Assembly (NCBI RefSeq): GCF_010093815.1
Contig: NW_022985560.1
Coordinates: forward strand, 1,113,501 to 1,177,500
From: Pseudovirgaria hyperparasitica
Lineage: Eukaryota; Ascomycota; Dothideomycetes; Acrospermales; Acrospermaceae
Direction of reading: 5' to 3'
Length of the DNA stretch: 64,000 nt
The first letter of the stretch is position 1, and every line of letters starts with the position of its first letter. The notes beneath the pieces were generated by a model. That model did no database searches. It was not told the origin of the DNA and saw only the letters and a list, made by a program, of their open reading frames with translations. Shown piece by piece: positions 1 to 11,354 of the stretch. The translations under genes were made by a program, and so were the position numbers.

Positions 1-1764
1 CTTGGCCGCATAGACAGCGGTGGTTGTACGATCCGGGAAGCCGAGCCCAGGATTCCCTCCAAGAGATCGGGTCTCTTGCGGAACAGCAGCTCCTTGAATC
101 GCTTGACTGCGCGCATCTGTGACTGTTAGAGTAAGGGTACAGTATACCAGATTGTACACTTACCACAGCCAGGAGGTGGCCCATGTTACCAGTGATAGCC
201 GCATTGAGTTCCTCTTCGGTTGGTGGCTCGATAATAACGGCTGTGTTCTCTTCTTTGGACAGCAGAGGGTCAGTGCCGTGTTTGGTGATCCATGGGTGCT
301 CCTGAACGTGGTAGGTTAGTCTTCATTCATAATGGAGTCGGATAACGTACCCTCAGCTCGTCCATAGTGATGCGCTGCTGTGGGTCTTTGTTCAAAAGTT
401 TCAAAAGCAGGTCATGTAGGGCCTCGCTACATTCACCGTCCATGTCAACACTGTCATTGCGTATGGACTCGTACAGATCTAGCATGCCCGTCTTTTCGAA
501 GGGTATACGCCCAAACTTTAGGCAATAAAGGGTAACGCCCATCGACCAAATGTCAGCAGCCTTGCCAGACACAATGCCGTGTTTGGCTATGCACAGTTCA
601 GGGGGCATGAACGCCGGTGACCCTGCGGATTTTGCAGTGCTCATCTCTGAGTCTTTCTCGAACATCTCGGATACTCCGAAGTCGACAATCTTGAGCGTAT
701 CGTCTGCTGTCACCAAACAGTTGTCCGGCTTTATATCACGGTGAATAATGCCCTGCGCATGGACTGCGAAGTGAGTTAGCAGGGGCTAATGTTTAAACGC
801 TGGGATACTGACGGTACTCGATGCCCAGCATCATGTCTCTAAACCAACAACGACATTGCTCTTCCTCATAAGGATCAGCTCGATCATCAAGTCCAACTCT
901 CATGACAACTCCCTTTTTACACATTTCCAGAACCATGTATAAGGAATCTTCCTCGGGATCGTCGAGTACCTCAATTAGTGACACGAGGTTTTGATGATTG
1001 AGCTTCTTCATGATAGCAATCTCCTCTTTGATGAGCTCTAAGGCATCTGCAGAATCAAGTCTGCCAGCGCTCGGCCGGATCATCGCACCTCGAACTCCGA
1101 GAGGCCCAGGACGACGTCGGACACTCGGCCGCCGGAGATAGTTTGACTGGGCACGCTTCCTCAATCGTGTCTTGGAGAACTCTTTTACAGCCTGTTTCGA
1201 ATAACATTAGCGTTCTCGTGTTGCCTACACCACCCAGACCTGTCCGTGTAGATTCTCGCGTGTATCAGTGATTGGAAGGCGCCTCACATATTCATTTCCA
1301 AATTGATCAGTGGCAAGATGTACTGCCCCAAATGACCCTCGACCGATCTCCTGCTTGATGATATATTGGTTGATTCGGTGCTGCGCCGTCCCGTCATCCT
1401 CACTATTGCTATACTCGGTTCTGGCATTGTATGTTTCCTAGCTTTGTAAGATACTGGTGGTGTATCGCTTCATACAAAGGGTCGTTGAAGAGTACCTTGA
1501 CCTTCCTAGGATTCGAAGCTGTACGGTGGTGATGTCTAAGGGGACTATGGTACGCTGGAGACGACCTGTGAGAATTGGCATCCATCAGTACGCCGACTTG
1601 CCCTGAAGCTCTGCATGATGTACTTACAGATGTTTGAGCACCGGTGGGCGTCCGTCACCTCCCGCTGCAGGTACACCTAGCTCGATATGTTCCGTGGAGT
1701 GAATAGTGGGGACTCGGCCAGGCGAAGGCGAATCATTAGGGAGCGGATTCGGACTGGTAGACAT
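1..1764 (-). CDS. CaMKK-type Ser/Thr protein kinase (Ssp1/CmkC-like), 3' end off the window
   Basis: Calcium/calmodulin-dependent kinase kinase family, which activates downstream kinases such as AMPK/Snf1 or CaMK by activation-loop phosphorylation. Reading exons at 1628-1764, 1496-1565, 1287-1437, 813-1191, 351-763, 164-301 and 1-116 gives one continuous frame. It starts MSTSPNPLPND. The motifs are in order: glycine loop GRGSFG, ATP-binding lysine in YAVKEF, catalytic loop HRDIKPDN, DFG, and the AGSPAFMPPE activation-loop end. An Arg/Pro-rich insert lies between the ATP lysine and the alphaC glutamate region, which is the hallmark of CaMKK among related kinases. The ATG at 1764 is the first in frame after an upstream intergenic stretch. 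The C-terminal tail, where the calmodulin-binding segment would lie, is beyond the edge. The gene is divergent from BET5. The family is sure; the exact orthologue is inferred. Confidence 0.9.
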
Positions 1765-2203
1765 GATGCGTAGAAAGACACTGTGGGTGGACCCGAACAG
1801 GTAGAAAAGGGGAACAGATATAAGCTATAAATGGTGTCACAATGGACAAGCCTTGAGTGAATTATGTCCTCCAGCAGCAGCGGGGGTGAGATAAACAATA
1901 CCGTTTTTTCACGTCAGAGTTTAGTCCTAAGGCAACGAACGCAAAACCCCACTAGGCACGTGCGTGCGTGAACGTGAAACTGGCAGGGGGGAGAGAGCTC
2001 AGCTTGGCAACCAAAGCTTCCGAAAACCTTCAACCCTCAACCCATTCATAGTCTTCACTACGTCGGGTGTCTCAGCATTCCTTTGTCGTCGTCGTCGTCG
2101 TCGTCTTCTTCCCTCACAATCAGCAGTCTTGGACAAGAGAATTGCTCAGCTGTCTTGTGTCATCGTCGCCATCTACTCGTAGCGCCGGTTCAGCAGGTTC
2201 AAT
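1765..2203. promoter_or_regulatory. Divergent intergenic region between the kinase gene and BET5
   Basis: About 440 bp holding both 5' leaders. The BET5 side carries a (GTC)n-type trinucleotide run at about 2085-2117. No further gene is seen. Confidence 0.5.
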
Positions 2204-2798
2204 ATGGCCATCTACAGCTTCTACATCTTCGATCGTCATAGTAAGCCTCAACGCTCTGAGACTTGCAATTGCAACAGTTGACACAACCAGCGGAATGCAT
2301 TTACAGCAAGAGATGGCTACAGCAGCCGCAATCCTCCAGCAAGCAAGCCCGACCTACGTCCGCTTCCACTACTGCAAGCGTCGAGATGCCTGCAAGGAAA
2401 GCTCTATCCGCTGCCGACGACGCGAAGCTCATATTTGGGACCGTTTTCTCCCTACGAAATATTGTAAAGAAGCTGGGCGGTGAAGATGACGCATTCTTGT
2501 CATATCGGACTGGCGACTACAAGCTCCATTACTACGAGACTCCCACAAGGATGAAGTTTGTGATGTTGACGGACACCAAGACCAACAATCTCCGAGTTGT
2601 ACTGCACCAAATCTGGGCGAATCTATATGTAGAGTTTGTTGTGAAAAATCCCTTGAGTCCTGTGGAACATCCCGGGGGTATTGGCGTCGCGAACGAGCTC
2701 TTCGAGATGGGTCTAGAAAGCTTTGTCGTAAGTAGGCATACATCTTGTGATGAAGGATTTGTTTAACCCTCCGACAGAGCTCAGTCCTTGTGTCTTAA
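2204..2798 (+). CDS. BET5: TRAPP complex subunit Bet5 (TRAPPC1)
   Basis: Core subunit of the TRAPP tethering complexes, which act as guanine-nucleotide exchange factor for the Rab Ypt1 in ER-Golgi traffic. The start is MAIYSFYIFDRH, the typical longin/sybindin beginning. Exons 2204-2240, 2291-2727 and about 2778-2798 (introns with gtaagc and gtaagt donors) give about 164 residues, close to the yeast protein of 159. The middle shows the Bet5 core LIFGTVFSLRNIVKKL, then YRTGDYKLHYYETPTRMKFV, ending NELFEMGLESFV. A Ser/Thr/Pro-rich insert after TECIYSKRWLQ is common in filamentous fungi. The last exon is only about seven codons and its acceptor is uncertain: one at 2777 gives stop TAA at 2798, and one six bases later is also possible. 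Confidence 0.93.
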
Positions 2799-3159
2799 CA
2801 CGGCCTGATTGAAAGCGAAAATCGGAAGTCGAACAAGACGAACATGGTGGTTACCATGGTCTTCAGTTCCAGGCAACCCACGTTCAATCATGGATCAAGC
2901 ATCTAGGTCGCTTCTAGATAGGTTGAACCAGAGCCTCCTAGAAAGCAAGTGGGGTATGACCGACCTTTCATAGGGGGGCGTCCAACGTCTTGTGATCACT
3001 CAAGACAGATGGTTTGGTCGCTATACGGAAACACGTCGGATGAATGGCTTTGCTAGAACACCTCCGATGAAACATTCGCTAGACGAAGTTTGCTGAATCA
3101 TATGCCGGAGACCTTTGCTGGATGTCGTTGCCATCGTGCTTGCAAAATTGGATCAGCAA
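2799..3159. other. Intergenic stretch, no gene recognised
   Basis: Short spacer between BET5 and the next gene on the same strand. No RNA gene or repeat is evident. It could hold a 5' leader or an unseen short first exon of the downstream gene. Confidence 0.4.
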
Positions 3160-4290
3160 ATGCCGTCTTGTGCACAGTATGCACTTGCCAGAATCCATGT
3201 AGCTGACACGTGGGGGCAAAATACTTCCAAAGGATCCTTTCAGCCAACTTGGTCAACATCAATGGCGTCCCTGCGTAAGTCGGTCCTGCAGAACATCACC
3301 GTCGAGACATTCTATGCCTCGTCAAGGGTGCACCTCCAGCAGAACCTTCGATCTTCATTACTACCGGCCATCCTAGCATACACGAAAGATCTTATACCAC
3401 AGGATTTCGCTTCCGAATATCCTTGGGATGTCTTACTTCCCGACGATGGACGTATCACTACACTCATCTGTTTGGCAAGGGACATGACTTTGTGCGAGGT
3501 CGACTCTATCTGTAATGGCTTTGACCCTGATATAAACGGCAACTTGACATCCCAGAGCGGCTTCAATGGGCACCCGCCATATAAATTGGATCCAAAGTCG
3601 TATGAAATCTGGTCGGGGGTCAATGAGCGTCCGCTACTTGAAGACCGGAGCATCTTCATTATCGTCTACCACTCTTCGACTGGCACACATACCGAAGCGT
3701 ACTACATGAAGCCTGAATTCTACATATTACTTGGCTACGGACGTCACGAGAAGTCGCTGTTCCAGGATCTCGTAGAGAAACGCCTCATTAGACAATTCCA
3801 ACTCCCCATCCTACAGCTACTAGGGGTGACGGACACAGCACACTTGTTCTTATCGGACCTTGAGAGTTTCGAAAAATACGTCGATGGCACACCTCCGATT
3901 CATGCGGATGCCGTGGATGACATATCGCGAAGGGTCGAGGCTTACTACGCTGCAATGGCGAAGAAAGAATGGGCAGACTGGGAGGCTCGCAGGGCAACGA
4001 GGCGAATACCAGGCATAGCTGCTACTTCAACTACAAGTACAGAACGTAAAACGGACCCGGAGGCGTCCTTACAGACGCCGCCGCCGGAGCAGCCGCATAC
4101 CCATGATTATCGTCTAGACACCCCACATACGCCCACGAGATCATGCCAAGCTCATCTGCCTGACTCAGCATGCCACCCGCGAATAAAGACAGAAGAGTTT
4201 AATTGGTGTAACGAGGATAAGAATCAGTCAGTCTCCGTAATCGATCTGTGGAAGTTTCCGCCTCCTTACGGAGACGAGTGTACGACTTGA
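3160..4290 (+). CDS. Hypothetical fungal protein, unknown function
   Basis: Single open frame of about 376 codons to a TGA at 4290. I do not recognise the family. The central part (about residues 60-260) reads like a folded domain, with mixed hydrophobic and charged sequence such as EYPWDVLLPDDGRITTLIC and EAYYMKPEFYILLGYGRHEK. The C-terminal third is Thr/Pro/His-rich, low in hydrophobic residues and probably disordered. No signal peptide or membrane segment is seen. The frame is open upstream of the first ATG (3160), and a second ATG at 3262 (MASLRKSVLQ) starts closer to the domain-like part, so the start is unsure. The length of clean frame and ordinary codon use argue that it is real. Confidence 0.65.
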   Translation: MPSCAQYALARIHVADTWGQNTSKGSFQPTWSTSMASLRKSVLQNITVETFYASSRVHLQQNLRSSLLPAILAYTKDLIPQDFASEYPWDVLLPDDGRITTLICLARDMTLCEVDSICNGFDPDINGNLTSQSGFNGHPPYKLDPKSYEIWSGVNERPLLEDRSIFIIVYHSSTGTHTEAYYMKPEFYILLGYGRHEKSLFQDLVEKRLIRQFQLPILQLLGVTDTAHLFLSDLESFEKYVDGTPPIHADAVDDISRRVEAYYAAMAKKEWADWEARRATRRIPGIAATSTTSTERKTDPEASLQTPPPEQPHTHDYRLDTPHTPTRSCQAHLPDSACHPRIKTEEFNWCNEDKNQSVSVIDLWKFPPPYGDECTT

Positions 4291-4731
4291 TCGCAATGAC
4301 TTTTATGAGGTTCATCAAATTTTACACAATGTGAATAGCAAGCAGAGGTCAACGTCAGGAGGGTACAACTTTGTGTCCCAACACTCCTTATCTTCATGTA
4401 CAAGCAATACCGCTCTTTCAATATCAGTATTACCATGTCGAAACGAGTGTACTTCAAATGAACATGTACTAGTCGACATGCCCTGATTCAGCACCGAAGC
4501 AGTTTGCGAGGCTGTATAGGCTAGGTATCGGATTCTATATCGTCCAAAATTGTGCACCAGGCGTGCTAGAATCAACGCAGTGCAGCATAGTTTTGAGAAT
4601 GTATACCCCACCCGGGCCGCGTTCCGTCACCGACGTTTCTCTAGCGGGGACATCGGATTTCTTTTGAAAGGCGCATTCTTTTCCCACGCAAGAAACTTTC
4701 TGAGGGATAGCACTGCTCAACGATATACAAG
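4291..4731. other. Intergenic: 3' UTR of the unknown gene and LTV1 promoter
   Basis: About 440 bp between two genes on the same strand. Only short chance frames are present and no repeats stand out. Confidence 0.4.
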
Positions 4732-6245
4732 ATGCCACGCAGAAGATTCATGTGTGTCATATTCCTCATCTCATCATTCGTGTATAGCGACTGACAATAT
4801 CTAGCGACAAGAAGAACGCCACAACCTTCCAACTTCTTCACCGTGCACAAAACGACCCTCTCATCCACGACAGCGATGCCTCACAATTCGTCTTTCACGA
4901 GGTCCAGGCTCCTACTGCTACAAAATCAGTCTCATATCCTTCCTCATCCGCCGCCAGCCATGTCAGCCAATCTAGCTCTGCAAGTCGGCGTGCAAATGCG
5001 ACTCTCAACGACTTGGGCTCGGAGTTTGGTGATGTGCGCGCCAACGAGGGCGAGGCGGCGGAATACGGAATATACTATGATGATAGTTCGTACGACTACA
5101 TGCAGCACATGCGTGACCTGGGAAGCGGCCAAGGCACGACAGTCTGGGTTGAGGCGCCTGGTGCGACAAAGAAGGGAAAGCAAAAGCAGAGCTTGGAAGA
5201 TGCAATATCTGAAGCTGCAGATTCACAGAGTCTAGCGAGTGGCATGAGCAGCGCGAGCCATGCGGCTAGTGACCTGTTCAACCCTGCGAACCTGCCGAGT
5301 GAATTTGTGAAGAAGACGACATATCAGGACCAGCAGAATATCCCCGATGCCATTGCTGGGTTCCAGCCCGATATGGACCCACGGCTGCGTGAGGTGCTTG
5401 AGGCGCTGGAAGATGAGGAATACGTGGATGAAGCCGAAGAGGGCGATTTCTTCGAGGATCTCACGGGCGCAGGCATTGCCGTAGATGAGGAAGCATGGCG
5501 CGACGGGCTTTTCAGCGACGAAGCCCACGACGACATCACGTTCGAGGAAGACGCAGGTTGGGAAACAGACGACACGATCAAGCCCGACAAGGAACACCAC
5601 GAGACGCCCGCGCCGCCCGTCAGCGAGCCAGCCGGCGACGCAACTGGCGTGCCGCTCCCAGCGCCCGACCAAGCGCCCGCCGACCGCGAAGACACAGACT
5701 GGCAGGGCGAATTCGCAAAATTCAAAGCAAGCGGCAAAGCCCCGCGCGCCGCCAAAGACGCCCACCTCCCCGACCACCTCCAAGCCGGCTCGATCATGAC
5801 AGGCGCGTCGTCACTGCTCTCCGGCCGCAAAAAGAAGCGCAAGGGCGCCCTGACAGGCACATCCGGCTACAGCATGTCGTCCTCGATCCTCGCCCGCACA
5901 GAAGCACTCTCAGTACTCGACTCGCGCTTCGAGCGCATCGAGGAGGACTACGCCAACGACGGCAACGAGGGCATGCCAGACGACGACGGCGCCTCGCTGC
6001 GCAGCGGCATGACGGGCATGAGCAGGATGAGCAGGATGAGCGGCATCAGCACCATGAGCGGCGCAAGCGTCATGCGCGAGGACTTTGACTCGCTGCTCGA
6101 CGACTTCCTGGGCGGACACTCGACGCAGGGCAAGAGCGGGCGCCGCGTCAAGAAGGGCAAGCAGCAGTCTGGCATGGAGCAGCTGGACGAGGTGCGTCAG
6201 GGGCTGGGGCCCGTGAGGCTGGGCAAGCCGCAGCAGGCGGCGTGA
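4732..6245 (+). CDS. LTV1: Ribosome biogenesis factor Ltv1
   Basis: Pre-40S assembly and export factor that acts on the late small-subunit precursor near uS3/eS10. A 20-nt first exon (4732-4751) encodes MPRRRFI. An intron at 4752-4804 restores the conserved N-terminal signature FIDKKNATTFQLLHRAQND; the rest is one exon to TGA at 6245, about 486 residues. Family marks: an acidic middle (EALEDEEYVDEAEEGDFFEDL), and the C-terminal block YSMSSSILARTEALSVLDSR followed by FERIEEDY. A Met/Ser-rich low-complexity run (MTGMSRMSRMSGISTMSG) sits near residue 425. A basic tail follows. The exon after about 5490 is GC-rich with strong C/G third positions. Confidence 0.94.
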
Positions 6246-6690
6246 CGGGTGTTATGGATTTGGAATTATGCTATCATGATTAATTACTGCGTGCTGGATG
6301 ATTTATACGATAGACTAGATGATTAGATTGGATTGGAATGGACTGGGATGGTATGGTGTGGCCTGGTCTGGCTCGGCTTAAGATGTGTGGAAGTTGTATG
6401 AGCGCAATCTGTCCGTCATGCGTCTGTTTGCGCTCGAGAGGAATATAGTCACAAACACATATGAACATCTCCGTTCACGCACGCCGCTTCTACTTGTATG
6501 TCTACCCTCCTCCCTGTAGCCAAGTGCCTACGCCGTAAAACCCCTCCCCTTTCCCCTTTCTCTAAACTCTACCTTGTCCAATATCTCATAACAGATATGT
6601 TGATATTTTTCTAGCTTGTACAGTTGTACACGCTCGTAAGTTTTGTCTATTTGTACGTTTGCGTGTGTTTTTGAGTGTTTGTGTGCACTC
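6246..6690. other. LTV1 3' flank, start of the gene-poor block
   Basis: T-rich 3' UTR-like sequence with runs of GATTGGATTGGAATGGA-type near-repeats around 6320-6380. No gene is recognised. Confidence 0.4.
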
Positions 6691-7010
6691 GCGATTGTGA
6701 ATGCATGCTTGATATACGCTCGGCATACGCTCGATATACGCTCGATCCACGTTCTATACGCTCGATATGGAACGAAACGCGTATATAGCGTGGTATACGG
6801 GATTACGTATTGACTTACCTCGTTTACATACGCTCGTGTATTGGTGTGCCTTTATGATGATTTGCGATTATGAGTGTATGCTTGATATGTATGCGATATA
6901 CGCTCGATAGACGTTCTATACCGTTGATATGGCATTGCACGCGTATTTGATAGCGTTCGATACGCGTTTATTAACGAACTTACCTCGTCTATGGGCCTGT
7001 GTGTATTTTA
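6691..7010. repeat. Diverged tandem duplication, about 170-bp unit, two copies
   Basis: Copy 1 begins GCGATTGTGAATGCATGCTT at 6691 and copy 2 begins GCGATTATGAGTGTATGCTT at 6864. Both continue with ATACGCTCGAT, ACGTTCTATA, GATATGG, ACGCGTAT and ACTTACCTCGT in the same order. Within each copy the motif ATACGCTCGATAT is itself repeated. The copies are clearly diverged, so the duplication is not recent. Confidence 0.7.
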
Positions 7011-7296
7011 TATGCGCATACTATTGCATATGTATACGAACCCGTCTCTACAAGACACACTTCTATGAAAGAAGTGAATGAGTCATGTCAATCCCGGGAC
7101 GTGACGTTGACTAATGACTATCTCGTCGTGATAGATTTGGTATTTTGGTGTTGGACATGGGTTTATGTCGTTTTGGCGTGGGTGTCCTTTGGCAAGGAGA
7201 GTCCTGGATGTTTAGAGAAAAGAAAATACAGGATGTTTTCGAAGGTGGGTTTAGGGGTCCTGGAGGTTAAGGGTGGGTTCTGGCTTTCTTTGTTAT

Positions 7297-7492
7297 GAGT
7301 CCTGATGAAGTCCTGATTGAGTCCTGATGTGTCCTGGTTGAGTCCTGACTGGGTCCTGGTCCTGGTATGTCCTGGTATGTCCTGGTATGTCCTGATATGT
7401 CCTGATATGTCCTAGTATGTCCTGGTTGATAGATGATTGAGTCCTGATTGAGTCCTGACTGGGTCCTGGTATGTCCTTGTGTGTCCTAGCTC
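7297..7492. repeat. GTCCTG minisatellite (about 10-bp unit)
   Basis: Roughly twenty copies of a 10-11 bp unit built on GTCCTGGTAT or GTCCTGATTGA occur head to tail. The central part (TGTCCTGGTA, TGTCCTGATA) is most regular, and flanking units alternate with TTGAGTCCTGACTGG. No coding sense is seen. Confidence 0.85.
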
Positions 7493-8488
7493 TAGAACTT
7501 AGATATGTATGCTGGTAAGACCTAGCTCTTCCTCTATAGTCTTATTCGGAGGCCTCTATCCGGTTTCTGTTCTTGGTACTAAGTAGTACTCTAGCGTTTT
7601 CGTCTGCTAGGACTCCTGTATGACCCCTATTACCCTACAATCTCGTCTCTTGTCTATATATTATATATACTCCTGTTCTTGGAGTATATATATATTGGCT
7701 TTTTAACATTCTCTTTTCTGCTTGTTGTCTTCTTCTTCTTTTTTCTCTTTTTGTACCTCTTTTGAACATGACTACAATATAGTTTCTATCTATTATTAGA
7801 TCGTACGAAAGGACCAGATGCATCCTTAGATACGCCGGCTGATAGACTTTTTTCTCCGGGAGATTAAAATTTGGAGCAAGAAAAGGTCCAGTAGAGGGCG
7901 CGGATCGGCGCTGGATGGTTGGAAGTGCGTATCGATAGATCTTGTTGTGTCGTTCTGTGAGAGCACTGGCTAAGGCGTGTGCCCGTTGGACGTATGTGAA
8001 TATTACTGTGTCCTAGGCGTCGTGTGGGTATATGTTGATTGTCTGCGTGCTCGAGTAGGATCCTGTCGAGTCGTCTTCCCGCGATACGCTCGGGTAAAGC
8101 ACGTTGGCTGTATACATATCCCTCTCTTTTGCCAATCCTCGATCGGATTGCGTCTGGTCTGCTTCGATATATCCTCATTGAGTCCCATTTTGGGGGCTAT
8201 TAGTGTCTGTTAGAGTCGATATACGCTCTCCTATGCTTTCTTTGTCCTTCGTTTTTGCTGCTCGTGATGGAAGTATTTCTCTTTCCCTTTCTTCTCTGCC
8301 TTGAAGGCCTTTTACTTGATCTCCTTTTCTTCTGCCTTTTTGCCTCTGCTGAACCGACCGTACGCTGATTCACGTGCGGCATGAGATCATCATCACCGTG
8401 TCTCCCCTCACTTTCCACACTTCATGTTTCATGACTTGTCGGCTTTCCTCTCTCTTTCTGCCTTTCTCACCCGTCATCACATCAGAGA
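7493..8488. other. Gene-poor stretch, no feature recognised
   Basis: AT-rich sequence with a TATATA-rich patch around 7655-7700 and pyrimidine-rich patches (7725-7760, 8260-8345). Only short chance frames on both strands. Confidence 0.4.
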
Positions 8489-9016
8489 CGTCCACCCATA
8501 CCAAAGCAGGTCCACTCTCTTTCCCACCACCACTTCTACGCAAAACTTTACCCAAACCCCGTCCGTTCCCTTGTGCTCGGTTCCAGATCCACCCATACCA
8601 AATCAGGTCCACTCTCTTTCTCGACCGAGCCCCTGTCTCATCTCCACTACCACACTGAAGCTTTCCACCCATACCAAAACAGATCCTCTCTCTTTCCCAC
8701 AATGACCAGTCGACCATCACTCACACCCCGCCATTTGCCTGTGCTCAATTCCCCATCCACCCATACCAAGCAGAGCCAATCTCTTTCCCGTCCTCGTCCC
8801 CTTTGCCATCCTGTACTCCACCCATACCAAAACAAATCCACTCTCTTTCCTACCTCCCTTTGCGCATCCACATACACCCACGATTCACTCAATACAGCTC
8901 CATCCATACCAAGCAAATTCCACTCTCTTTCCCACCTATCCATCCACGCCCAGTCACTCCACTCTACACGACGCCACTCCACCCATACCAGATAGTTCCA
9001 CTCTCTTTCTCACCGA
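8489..9016. repeat. Seven-copy spaced repeat, 36-37 bp core
   Basis: Core copies begin with CCACCCATACCAAA or close variants and end with CACTCTCTTTCCCACC or close variants. They lie near 8492, 8589, 8665, 8757, 8818, 8900 and 8979. Spacing start to start is 61-97 bp. Parts of the spacers are also alike, e.g. ACCCCGTCCGTTCCCTTGTG before copy 2 and ACCCCGCCATTTGCCTGTG before copy 4. The block is therefore best read as an old higher-order tandem repeat in which the core is better conserved than the spacer. The plus strand is strongly pyrimidine-rich. Confidence 0.85.
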
Positions 9017-9769
9017 AGCACCAACTTCTCGTTCGGATGCACGGATTGTTCCCTTCTCCCTCGCTGTCTCTCCCACCCTTTGGAGAAACAAGCCGGACGT
9101 GTGAGTATCGATAGCATGGTACGTCATTAGATCGATATGTTAGTATGTCATACCCTCAGAGCCAGAACCGCGTTGGGGCCAGAGCCGCGTGGGAGCCAGA
9201 GCATCGTGTCGCCATGTGTGGTCTCGGGCGTGTGCGGTGTAAATGGGACTAGTGATGGTGATTTTTATCGTCTTAGTCGTCATCGTGTCTTCCGTTGATG
9301 GAAGTGTCTTCGGTACCCGTCATGTCCGTACTCATCCTAATCGCCATACCGGTCCCTATCTCCCCTGGCCTTCCTGATCAATACCAGACTCACGTGAACC
9401 TAAGCATACTCTGCGTCGAACCTAGGTTGGTTTTGTAGTCTGTGGTAAATCGAGGGCGTGTCCTCGTCTACAGTGGGGTTGATTGAAGATCGGACCACCT
9501 TGTCGGAGGCGGAGTTGTAGTTGCTACCATTTAGTGTTGATTTGTGTGGATGGTGTTGTTAAGAACGTCATATAGCGTCCTAAAGCGTGGAGTAAGTCTG
9601 GAGTAAGTCTAGAGGTCTCAGCGAACAAGCCTGATGCCTGAAGGTATTAGGTAAATAGATGAGCAGGAAGGTATGTGGGTTGTATTCCGGCTGGCTGGCT
9701 GATTAAGTGATTGAGTGGCTGGCTGGGTGTGTAGTGAATGATTTGATGGTATGCGAAGATGTGCGATGA
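9017..9769. other. Gene-poor stretch
   Basis: No gene recognised. Small local repeats: GAGCCAGA units near 9159-9203 and GGCTGGCTG units near 9690-9730. Confidence 0.4.
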
Positions 9770-10012
9770 TCTGATGATGTGCCGTTGTGCTATGCTGTGT
9801 CGTGACTTGATGAATGTGTTATGCTGTGCTGCGATGGTATGCTGTTGTGCTGTGGCGTAGTGTAATGCTATACTGTCAGTGTTATGCTATGTTATGCTGT
9901 GCTGTGCCGCGCCGTATTGATATGCTTGTTGTGCTGTTATTCTGCTGTACTGTTATTCTCTGCTCTGCTGTTAGGCTGTTGTACTGTGCTGTGCTGTGCT
10001 GCTATTAGGCGA
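9770..10012. repeat. TGCTG/TGCTATGCTG microsatellite
   Basis: A degenerate pentamer/decamer repeat built from TGCTG, TGCTA and TACTG units. It is densest at 9870-10010 (GTGCTGTGCTGTGCTGCT). Frames through it give Cys/Leu/Tyr runs that are not a gene. Confidence 0.8.
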
Positions 10013-11354
10013 TATCATACTCTGCCATACTCTACCATGCCATACGACGCCACAATCAGTTCCTGTATACATCCGTGCTCCATCGGCATCCTCTCAACAG
10101 AAGTTCCAGCTATACTATGGCAACAAACTCATAGAGCAACTATAAACCGCATATAACAATGTCAGTGACTGCTTTAAGCGGCAAAGGAGGAGTGGTTAGT
10201 AACTGCCTAGTTTATATTCAGAATGGACGGTGCATGGACGTAGGCATGTCAGTAGGTAGGGAGGTAGTGGAGAGGGAGGGAGGTTGTAGGGCTGCTAGTG
10301 GTGCTTGTGGTGATGGTGCTGCTCGCGGTAGTATCACCACTGAATACCACAGGGCGGTAGATGTAGAGAGAGTGGTCAAGCGTAAGGGGAGAGGTCTAGT
10401 CAGTCATCACCCATCACAGCAGCGCACCCATCGAAAGTCAATCACAACACAACACAACACCACACATCAACAGGACAAGACACCCTGACCATTGACGGTG
10501 TTACTCTCTGCCATGTCGCGGTGTGTAGTGTCGTCTAGTGTCGCTTCGTATCGTATACTGCAACGGAGGAGGCAAAGAACCAAAAAAGCACGTCACTGCA
10601 GGGAGGAAGCAGAGCGCAAGAACCAAAGACAATGAACCAAAATGATGTCAAGGCACGGATGTGCATGTGATTTTTCTTGTTGCTAGCGAGAGTATCTGAG
10701 TGTCCGTGGTAGTATGAACTGTTGGCCGTCGGTCCAGGAGCTGTCGGTCCAGCAATCATTGAGAGTACATGGTCCTGGACGGTCTTGAGAGATGAGAGTC
10801 CCGGAGAATATAGTCACACGAAATGAAGGCCATTAGCGTCTGATGTTCGTGTTCGTGTCGGTGTTATCATATCCAGCCATAGCGAAGTCCAGATGAACGG
10901 CGAAATCAAGTCCCGAAGAAAGCTGTCCAAGTCCGGGAAAGAATCCCAAGTCCGGAGCAAGGATACCCCAGACGATCCATCCGAGCCGGAGCGGAGAGCA
11001 TCCATCCGTCCATGCCATCTCACCCGTCCACGATCGCACCATCCGATCGCGACGACAATGACAAAGACGAACCATGGCCAGATCCAGATCCAGTAGGACC
11101 AGCACCTATCCACACAGCAGTCAGTAGCACCGACACGAACTCGACATACCAACCACACCATTCCACACAGGTCAACCAAATGAAAAACCCGAGTCAGTCA
11201 ATCGACTAGAACAGACCAGAAACGACACACAGACGAAACCACAGACGCCCACGACAACATCCAGAAATAGAAACACGACCCCTTCCCACGCCATCCCATC
11301 CCATCTCTTTTTGTAGTAACATTAGATTATCGCAAGCCCAGCACGGACAGGACG
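10013..11354. other. Gene-poor stretch
   Basis: No convincing gene. A CACAA-type repeat occurs at about 10442-10465. Several short frames are Arg/Thr-rich chance translations. Confidence 0.4.

Noticed and set aside
8489-9016. CRISPR-like layout (seven repeats with unequal spacers)
   Set aside because: The genome is eukaryotic, repeats are degenerate, spacers resemble one another in part, and no cas genes are present. Treated as a minisatellite-type repeat.
9814-10156. Cys/Leu/Tyr-rich frames
   Set aside because: Direct translation of the TGCTG microsatellite.
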